12,403 nt of DNA. Source: Acidobacteriaceae bacterium (GTDB lineage Bacteria > Acidobacteriota > Terriglobia > Terriglobales > Acidobacteriaceae). Of this stretch, positions 6,691-12,403 are shown in pieces (within the stretch, counting starts at the first letter, position 1; the number at the start of each line of letters is the position of its first letter). A program made the translations under genes and the position numbers. The stretch lies in NCBI GenBank assembly GCA_030049955.1, contig JASIJX010000284.1, positions 1 to 12,403 on the forward strand, read 5' to 3'. The notes beneath the pieces are model-generated. The model was not told the DNA's origin. It saw only the letters and a program-made list of their open reading frames with translations, and did not search any database.

Positions 6691-6698
6691 CCTCTCCC
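6691..6698 (-). promoter_or_regulatory. Ribosome binding site of barrel-protein gene
   Basis: GGGAGAGG on the minus strand, four bases before the ATG at 6684-6686. It is immediately 3' of the intercistronic hairpin at 6699-6737. Confidence 0.75.
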
Positions 6699-6737
6699 GC
6701 CGGGCGCGCGAAATCGTTGCCGGCCCGCGCACCCGGC
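6699..6737 (-). promoter_or_regulatory. Intercistronic hairpin between giant gene and barrel gene
   Basis: GCCGGG (6699-6704) pairs with CCCGGC (6732-6737); after one C/A mismatch GCGCG (6706-6710) pairs with CGCGC (6726-6730), leaving a 15-nt loop. The structure fills most of the 57-bp gap and has no T run. It may protect or process the transcript, or affect access to the ribosome binding site directly after it. Confidence 0.45.
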
Positions 6738-6743
6738 ACATCG

Positions 6744-9700
6744 CTACTGCAGGTTCAGGGTGACGTTGGTGGAGTGTTGCAGATTGCCGGATGTAGCGGT
6801 AATGGTGACGGTATAGTTCTGCGGCGCCTGGGCAAAGAAGCCTGCGTTCGAGCCGCAGCCGCTCAGCGTCGTAGCTGCTGCTCCCGTGCCCAGCAGCACC
6901 AACACGCACAGCATGCCGCGCAGCGTGCGGCTGCGCTTGCGCAGCGATCCTGCGCCGAAGAGCAGCAGGGAGGCCAGCCCAAAGGGTGCGATTATGCGCC
7001 TGGGCGACCACGGTCCTCGGTTCCGATGCAGCGCAGCGGTAGTGGACGCCGAGGTGATGATGACAGTAACGGTCTGCGGCCCGCTGTTCGCAGCGATGGA
7101 CACTGGCGAGAATGTGACGGTCGCGCTGGGCGGCAGCCCGCTAACGGTGAAGTTCACAGTTCCGGCATAGGCACCGTAGTCTGGCGTAACCTGCACCTTA
7201 AAGCTGACGCTCTGTCCCGGCTCGAGCGTCAGATCCGACGGGCCCGCAAGCGTCATGGTGAAGTCGAGCGGCGCTGCATTGATGCTCGACGGTGAGGAAC
7301 TCGCCGAGTTGCTGCCCAGGAAGTTCACGTCGCCGGAGTACGTCGCGGTGACGTTATTCGTAACGCCAGCTGTAAGCGCGGCGGTGGAATACGTGACCAT
7401 ACCACTCGAGAGCGCCACAGGCGTTGCGTTGAGCAGCGTGCCATTGTCGTAGAAGTCCACTGTGCCTGTCGGCGTTCCGCTGGTGGTCGAAGTTACTGTC
7501 GCAGTGAGCATCACGCTCTGACCCGGCGTAACCGACGTACTGCCCGCCTGCAGGGTGGTAATGCTGGCTGCCTGGGTGATGGTTAAGATGCCATCGGTTA
7601 CCAATTGCGTGTAGTCGGCCAGATTCGCACCTGCTACCGAGGGCACGATTGCATACGTACCCACGCTCGAGCTCTGCGCGGCCGGGGTCGTAAAGTTCTC
7701 AGTGAACGTGTCCCCGTCCTGCTGGCCCGTCACTGTGCCGGTAAACGTTGGGTTTGTCGCGCCATAGACTCGCGTCGAGTTGCTGGCCGCGATGGTCAGT
7801 GTGGCGTCATTCACCGTAACGGTCCGAGTTAACTGCGGCGCAGATGCGTAGTTCGTATTGCCGGATTGGTTCGCAGCCACCACGACCATCCCCGCTCCGG
7901 TCACCGCCAGCGCGTTGTCGGTGATCGATCCCGGTCCGGAGACAACGCTGAACGCTACCGCTAGTCCTGAACTCGCCGTCGAGTTCAGGCTAATGGGCGC
8001 AACGCCATAGGTTACCGGCGAAGACGGCTGCATAAAGCTGATAGTTTGCTGGGCCTGCATCACCGTCGCCTCTCCGGGCATATACGTGATGTTGTAGTTG
8101 GGATCGACCGCGCCCGCGCAGGTATTCGCGCCGGTGTACGTTCCCACAGGCGTTGCATTGGTCACAGTAGTCGAGCACGAGGCCGCCACGGTCAGGCTGG
8201 CCTCCGTGTTGCCGGCCACGAAGCCGCTGTAGCTGGGGCTCACCGCGGGCACCGAGCCATAAGGAGTGCTGGTGGCACTGGCGGCCACTATCAGTGCGGC
8301 CTGGGTTACGTTCACGTTGCCCGCCGTGTAGCTGATGGTGTAATTCGCATCGAGTGCGCCCGAACAGGTGCTGGGATAACTGCCCACCGGGCTGGTACTG
8401 GTTCCAGTAGTGGAGCACGTGGGCGCGGTGCTAAGGCTCGATGCTGAATCTGTCCCCACAAAGCCGCTGTAGCTCGGCGTAATTCCAGGCACCGTGCCGC
8501 CGTAGACGAAGGATTCGCTGCTGGCCGTAATGGTGAGCGGCGCCGCCACGATGGTCGCGGTGGTTGTCGCCGTTGTGGAGTTCAGCGTGTAATTTCGCGC
8601 TGCGCTGCCGTTCAGGCTGATCCCCATCGCGGTAACAACGATGCTGCTTCCAGCGCCGCTCTTAGCAAACGTGGCTCCGCTGGCCGAACACGTTACGTTG
8701 CCACTGTCGGCCATGTAGACGCCGCTCAGGGTGCAGGTTGTGATCGTCGCTGTCGTCGAGCCGTTGTAAGTCTTGTTACTCGCGGTGACCGAAGCCGTCA
8801 AACTGGCAGGGTTGATCACGCCCGTGTTGTTCACGACGGTAGTGACCTGGTAATTATTGCCGTTGTTGCCGTCGTTCACGGTGTAGGCGCTCACGTTCAG
8901 GGTCTCGCCTGTGCCGGCGCTTGCAGTCGCGTAGGTCTCGGCCATGCTGGTAAGTGTGTCGGAACCTTGTAGTTGTCCCGCGCCCACTGTGGGTACCCCG
9001 GCGGCTGCGGTTGTCGAGTCGTAGGTCTTTGTATTCGTAGCGGCGGTGATGGTCAGCGGCTCCGCCGCGATGTTCGCGGTAGTTGTCGCCGTTGTCGAAC
9101 TCAGCGTGTAATTACCCGCCGCGCCTCCGCTCAGGCTGATGCCCGTCGCTGTCACGGTGATGTTCGATCCCACGTTCTTCGTAGCGAAGCTCGCGCCTGA
9201 CGCCGAGCACGTCACGTTCCCACTGTCGACCTCGGCCAGACCCAATAACGTGCAGGATGCGATCGCTGCTGCTGTCGACGCGTTATACATCTTGTTGTTC
9301 GCAGTAACGATCGCTGTAACCGATGCCTGGGTCACGCTGTACGTAGCCGTCGTTGAGGCCGTCTTGTAGGTCGACGTGTCGCTGGGCGTAAAGGTCGCCG
9401 TAATTGTGTAGCTGCCCACCGGCAGGACCGTGGAGCCCGCCGTCAGCGGGACTGTATTGCCGTTCACCGTCGTGCTATAGGCAAACGTGCCCGCGACGTT
9501 CGAACTATTGTAGCTGGCCACGGCGTCAAGCGCGCCGCTGGTGATCGCGGCTCCATAGTTCTGCGAGACCGGCGTCGGCGTGAAGCTCAGCGTGGGCGTA
9601 ATTTGCGATACGTCAAACGTGCCGCTCGTCGCAGAGATCGTCGGCCCTGGGGTGAGCGCCGGATTCAGTGGCAGCGTCGAGGTGAGCTGATCACCGGTGC

Positions 9701-12403
9701 CAGGCTGGTTGACGCTGAGTGAGGTATAGCTCGCTACTCCCGCGCTTGTCGCGGCCGAGCCGCCGCTCAGCGTCGCACCTGACGGAGAACTTGTGAGCGT
9801 CAGCGGAATCGTGACTGCCACCGTAAATGGCTCGCCGCTTTCGTCGAGCGTGACAGCCGGCGCTGGGTTCATGGCGATGTAGGGCGCCACGTTCGAAACA
9901 GGAGCTGTGAAACTCATCGAGTAATTGGTCTGCACCGCGCCAGCATCCACGCAGGGCGTGCTGGCCGAATAACCGGTGTAGGTTACATCTGTGTTCGGGA
10001 AGCCGCGCTGGTCGGTGGTTACGCCATTCGGGATTCCGGCTGGCAATCCGGCGCACATGGCCGGTGAGCCCGGAAGCGGGATCATAGTCTGCGTCGGCCC
10101 CCCGTAATTGCCGATGGACGAAAGGTCCGCGGCCCCGCCCACCACGTCGCCGTTCGTGCCGTTGGCAGGACATGCGCTGCCGTTGCACTCCCCTCCGCTG
10201 TCGCCGGAAAGAATGCTGTTTGACACGGCAAGCGTGCTGTAGTTGTAGATGGCACCGCCGCTCGATGAGCCCAGGCCGCTCGCCGAATTGTTGTAAAAGG
10301 TGGTGTTGGTGACGGCCAGACTACCCTGGCCATTGAGTAGGGCCCCGCCCGCATTTGCCGTTCCCGTCGCACTATTGCTGTAGAAGGTGCTGTACGTTAC
10401 CGTGACGCTACCATTGCTCCAGTTGTAAATTCCACCGCCGCTGGAGGCGCTGTTGCCAGCGCTGGTATTCCCGAAGAAGGTGCTGCCGCTCACGTTTAGC
10501 GTGCCACCATGGTTGGCGATGGAGCCGCCGCCCGCTCCGCTCGCTCCGCTATACACGCTATTGGCATTGAAGGTACTGGCCGTCACGGTCACCGAGCCGC
10601 CGTCGTTGAAGATGGCGCCTCCATAGGCCACGCTGCCACTGCCGAGAGCGGTCGCTGAATCGCTAGAGAAGTATCCGCTGCTTACGATCAGGGTGCCGGT
10701 ATTGTAAATGGCGCCACCAACAGATTCGCTGTTGCTGCCGCTGGCGGAAGTCTCGTCAGCCACGAATTGGCAGTTGGCAAGCGTGAGCGTGCCCTGGTTG
10801 TAGATACCGCCGCCGTACCCACTGGTTCCGGTTCCATTATTGATGTTCAGATATGAGATGGACGCAACGCCGGAGTTCACGCTGAAAACAGTGCCGCCCA
10901 GTCCGGAGCTGCTGTTTCCGGCCACCGTCACTAGATTTATACCGCCGTTCGTTGGACCAGTAATGGTTGTATTGGTTGTCACCGGCAGCGCAGCGCCGGA
11001 CGCCAGCGTGATGGTCGTAGCCGCCGAGAACACCGTCGGATCAAATGTGATGTTCCCGCCGCTGGTGCTTTGCGCCGCTGCCAGCGCATCACGCAGCGTG
11101 CAAATTCCTTCCGGCGAGCTGGTGCAGTTCGACCCGGTTCCGATCAGGTCGTCGGTTGTCGTGTTGACTACGTAGTTCGGAAGCGGGGCGTTGGTCAGGC
11201 TGAAGCTCGCCGGAACTGCAGCGCCCGACGAAGCCGTGACGCTGTAGCTGCCTGTCGTGCTGTTGGCCGTGGCAACCACTGAGCACTGGCCGCTCGTGGC
11301 GGTCATGCAGCTTCCCGCTGAAGACAGCGTCGCGCTTGCTCCCAAGCTCGGTGCCGTGAAAGTGACGGTGGCGCCGCTCACGAAATTGCCGTAGGGATCG
11401 AGCACCAGCACATTGAGTGGGTTCGAGAAGCTCTGCCCGATGATTGCCGATTGGGCGGTGCCGCTAACCACATCCACAACTGCAGCAGGGCCCGCTGTAT
11501 TGCTCAAGACGAACTCATTCGTCGGCCCTCCGCTGCCGGCCTGCGCAGTTACCGCATACAGGCCAGTCACCGTATTAGCCGTGAATACCGCCGTGGCTTG
11601 GCCGCTGCTGTTGGTTGTGGCGGTGACAGTATTTGAGCTGTCGGAAAACGTGCCGCTTGGTCCACCGGCAGGCGCCGTAAAGGTGACGCTCTGCCCGCTG
11701 ATGGGAGCATTGGCCCCATCGGTGACGGTGACGAGCAGCGAACTCGAGAATACACTCATGACCTGAGCCAACTGGTTGTTTCCGCCCGTGACTGTGACGG
11801 CAAGCGGCACCTGAACCACAGTCACCGGATTCTGGTTGCTGATTGCTGCAGTAGCGGCACTGATGTGGACCGGGTCCCCACCGCCATAAGCGATTGCCTG
11901 GTCTGTCACGTAGGTGGGCGAATTCATCGGCACGCTGACCATCACTGCCAGCGCGGCATAGGACGATCCGCCGCTCACTCCTTGTGTGGAAGTGCAGATT
12001 ACAGTCGACGACCCGGCACACGACCACCCCGTGCCGCTGTAGCTGTAGAGCACATATCCGGTCGGGAGCGTGTCGCTTACGGTCACCGTACCTGAAGTCG
12101 TACTGCCGGACACGGTATTCGTCACCGTGATATCCCATTCCGCGTTCTGCCCCTGCGTGAAGGTGCCCGTGTGCGTCACGCTAATCCCCAGAGACGGGGG
12201 CTGATCCACGTTGATCGTATCGGTGTTCGAGCTGGCCGGCTGCGCTCCGCCGCCCGTCACCGAGACCGAGTTCTGAATGCTCGCCGGCGCGCTCGAAGAC
12301 ACGTTGACATTGAGCGTCAGCTCCGGATACGAGCTGTCCTGCGCAACCGCCGAATCGTTGGTGCAGGTGATGGTCGAAGTTCCCGAGCACTGCCAGTCGG
12401 TGC
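6744..12403 (-). CDS. Giant Ig/MBG/beta-helix surface protein, C-terminal part
   Basis: The minus strand is open from the right edge to the stop at 6744-6746: 1885 residues, start outside the window. The GTG at 12300-12302 is only a reference point (residue 1 below) because family-like sequence continues upstream of it (TDWQCSGTSTITC). Order: DUF11-like repeat (about 30-165); two invasin-like Ig modules (165-270, 271-372); a CSLREA-type region with CTLRDAL (401-407) and a beta-helix of seven GGxIYN coils (491-700), closing with GNYGGPTQTM and DQRGFP as in choice-of-anchor proteins; Ig modules (800-990); YDG (993-1080), a divergent YDG (1080-1165), YDG (1166-1252); two MBG modules (1254-1416); further Ig/MBG modules (1417-1576); Big_3-like Ig (1577-1676); a last Ig (1677-1750); then two hydrophobic segments (1770-1787, 1797-1814), LSGC (1813-1816) and 36 more residues. 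It is very rich in Ser, Thr, Gly and Ala. An extracellular adhesive or structural role is likely from the modules; the ligand is unknown. Confidence 0.93.
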   Translation of the reverse strand, partial: TDWQCSGTSTITCTNDSAVAQDSSYPELTLNVNVSSSAPASIQNSVSVTGGGAQPASSNTDTINVDQPPSLGISVTHTGTFTQGQNAEWDITVTNTVSGSTTSGTVTVSDTLPTGYVLYSYSGTGWSCAGSSTVICTSTQGVSGGSSYAALAVMVSVPMNSPTYVTDQAIAYGGGDPVHISAATAAISNQNPVTVVQVPLAVTVTGGNNQLAQVMSVFSSSLLVTVTDGANAPISGQSVTFTAPAGGPSGTFSDSSNTVTATTNSSGQATAVFTANTVTGLYAVTAQAGSGGPTNEFVLSNTAGPAAVVDVVSGTAQSAIIGQSFSNPLNVLVLDPYGNFVSGATVTFTAPSLGASATLSSAGSCMTATSGQCSVVATANSTTGSYSVTASSGAAVPASFSLTNAPLPNYVVNTTTDDLIGTGSNCTSSPEGICTLRDALAAAQSTSGGNITFDPTVFSAATTITLASGAALPVTTNTTITGPTNGGINLVTVAGNSSSGLGGTVFSVNSGVASISYLNINNGTGTSGYGGGIYNQGTLTLANCQFVADETSASGSNSESVGGAIYNTGTLIVSSGYFSSDSATALGSGSVAYGGAIFNDGGSVTVTASTFNANSVYSGASGAGGGSIANHGGTLNVSGSTFFGNTSAGNSASSGGGIYNWSNGSVTVTYSTFYSNSATGTANAGGALLNGQGSLAVTNTTFYNNSASGLGSSSGGAIYNYSTLAVSNSILSGDSGGECNGSACPANGTNGDVVGGAADLSSIGNYGGPTQTMIPLPGSPAMCAGLPAGIPNGVTTDQRGFPNTDVTYTGYSASTPCVDAGAVQTNYSMSFTAPVSNVAPYIAMNPAPAVTLDESGEPFTVAVTIPLTLTSSPSGATLSGGSAATSAGVASYTSLSVNQPGTGDQLTSTLPLNPALTPGPTISATSGTFDVSQITPTLSFTPTPVSQNYGAAITSGALDAVASYNSSNVAGTFAYSTTVNGNTVPLTAGSTVLPVGSYTITATFTPSDTSTYKTASTTATYSVTQASVTAIVTANNKMYNASTAAAIASCTLLGLAEVDSGNVTCSASGASFATKNVGSNITVTATGISLSGGAAGNYTLSSTTATTTANIAAEPLTITAATNTKTYDSTTAAAGVPTVGAGQLQGSDTLTSMAETYATASAGTGETLNVSAYTVNDGNNGNNYQVTTVVNNTGVINPASLTASVTASNKTYNGSTTATITTCTLSGVYMADSGNVTCSASGATFAKSGAGSSIVVTAMGISLNGSAARNYTLNSTTATTTATIVAAPLTITASSESFVYGGTVPGITPSYSGFVGTDSASSLSTAPTCSTTGTSTSPVGSYPSTCSGALDANYTISYTAGNVNVTQAALIVAASATSTPYGSVPAVSPSYSGFVAGNTEASLTVAASCSTTVTNATPVGTYTGANTCAGAVDPNYNITYMPGEATVMQAQQTISFMQPSSPVTYGVAPISLNSTASSGLAVAFSVVSGPGSITDNALAVTGAGMVVVAANQSGNTNYASAPQLTRTVTVNDATLTIAASNSTRVYGATNPTFTGTVTGQQDGDTFTENFTTPAAQSSSVGTYAIVPSVAGANLADYTQLVTDGILTITQAASITTLQAGSTSVTPGQSVMLTATVTSTTSGTPTGTVDFYDNGTLLNATPVALSSGMVTYSTAALTAGVTNNVTATYSGDVNFLGSNSASSSPSSINAAPLDFTMTLAGPSDLTLEPGQSVSFKVQVTPDYGAYAGTVNFTVSGLPPSATVTFSPVSIAANSGPQTVTVIITSASTTAALHRNRGPWSPRRIIAPFGLASLLLFGAGSLRKRSRTLRGMLCVLVLLGTGAAATTLSGCGSNAGFFAQAPQNYTVTITATSGNLQHSTNVTLNLQ
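8055..8543 (-). repeat. Two tandem MBG modules
   Basis: Residues 1254-1334 and 1335-1416 of the giant protein are tandem copies with YGG/YGS, PSYSGFV, a cysteine pair, and NYTISYTAG or NYNITYMPG followed by VTQ or VMQ. Each copy is about 82 residues. Confidence 0.8.
8523..8807 (-). repeat. YDG module repeat, copy 2
   Basis: Residues 1166-1260 of the giant protein. Aligned by eye without gaps to copy 1 (9042-9326), about 66 of 95 residues are identical, including the shared block DSGNVTCSASG; the DNA is also clearly similar. It is separated from copy 1 by a more divergent YDG-like module. Confidence 0.85.
9042..9326 (-). repeat. YDG module repeat, copy 1
   Basis: Residues 993-1087 of the giant protein, the partner of 8523-8807. 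The two copies are more alike than either is to the YDG-like module between them, so they probably arose by a late segmental duplication or gene conversion. Confidence 0.85.
10203..10832 (-). repeat. Seven-coil parallel beta-helix repeat
   Basis: GGGIYN, GGAIYN, GGAIFN, GGSIAN, GGGIYN, GGALLN and GGAIYN occur with their central residues at 500, 532, 564, 595, 625, 655 and 685, a spacing of 32, 32, 31, 30, 30 and 30. Each is followed by a strand such as GSLAVTNTTFYNNSA. This is the coil pattern of right-handed parallel beta-helices. Confidence 0.85.

Noticed and set aside
6318..7295. Long plus-strand open frame (325 codons) across the barrel gene and the end of the giant gene
   Set aside because: It lies antisense to two genes with clear protein features, is rich in Arg, Ala and Gly as expected from GC-rich antisense reading, and has no family likeness. 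The same applies to the other plus-strand frames between 7255 and 12095.
10203..10832. Regular spacing of about 90-96 bp taken as a CRISPR-like array
   Set aside because: The repeats encode the GGxIYN beta-helix coils in frame, vary at DNA level and have no constant repeat with unique spacers.
12300..12302. GTG as the true start of the giant protein
   Set aside because: The frame is open to the window edge and the upstream residues continue the same module style, including a cysteine pair, so the gene starts outside the window.

Overview
The window looks like a piece of a GC-rich Gram-negative chromosome, most probably Acidobacteriota. That is inferred from protein style: a very long Ig/MBG/beta-helix surface protein with a characteristic C-terminal tail, an outer-membrane barrel gene beside it, and a HipA-like kinase. 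No taxonomic marker gene is present, so the assignment is an inference.

Layout. (1) 1-594, minus: the N-terminal 198 codons of a HipA-like kinase, running off the left edge. (2) 595-870: an AT-rich intergenic stretch with an operator-like inverted repeat around a perfect CACACGTGTG palindrome. (3) 871-1059, plus: an internal fragment of a SOS response-associated peptidase (SRAP/YedK/HMCES) gene, a pseudogene without either catalytic end. (4) 1063-2584, plus: an IS110-family element with about 480 nt of strongly structured non-coding DNA followed by a recombinase gene broken by two frame changes; the leader is a candidate bridge RNA locus. (5) 2613-5083: an IS66-family element of about 2.47 kb with near-perfect 28-bp terminal inverted repeats, intact tnpA and tnpB, and a tnpC broken by two single-base frameshifts. 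(6) 5084-5800, minus: an IS1595-family transposase gene, frameshifted and cut off by the right end of the IS66 element. (7) 5801-6095: AT-rich, nothing recognised. (8) 6096-6686, minus: an intact small outer-membrane beta-barrel protein. (9) 6744-12403, minus: the C-terminal 1885 residues or more of a giant modular surface protein, open across the right edge.

How the parts relate. The two intact genes on the right share a strand with a 57-bp gap, so the giant protein and the barrel protein are probably one transcript; an imperfect 11-bp hairpin lies between them, directly before the barrel gene's ribosome binding site. The left half is an insertion-sequence graveyard: three different families are packed end to end, each with a broken catalytic gene, and the IS66 element has no target duplication and joins two unrelated flanks, which suggests deletion or recombination. 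The 5.66-kb giant reading frame has no frameshift, so the breaks in the IS genes look like real decay and not a uniform sequencing-error problem.

Most worth following up: the structured IS110 leader, the C-terminal tail of the giant protein (two hydrophobic segments ending in a lipobox-like LSGC inside the last Ig-like module), and its pairing with the barrel protein.
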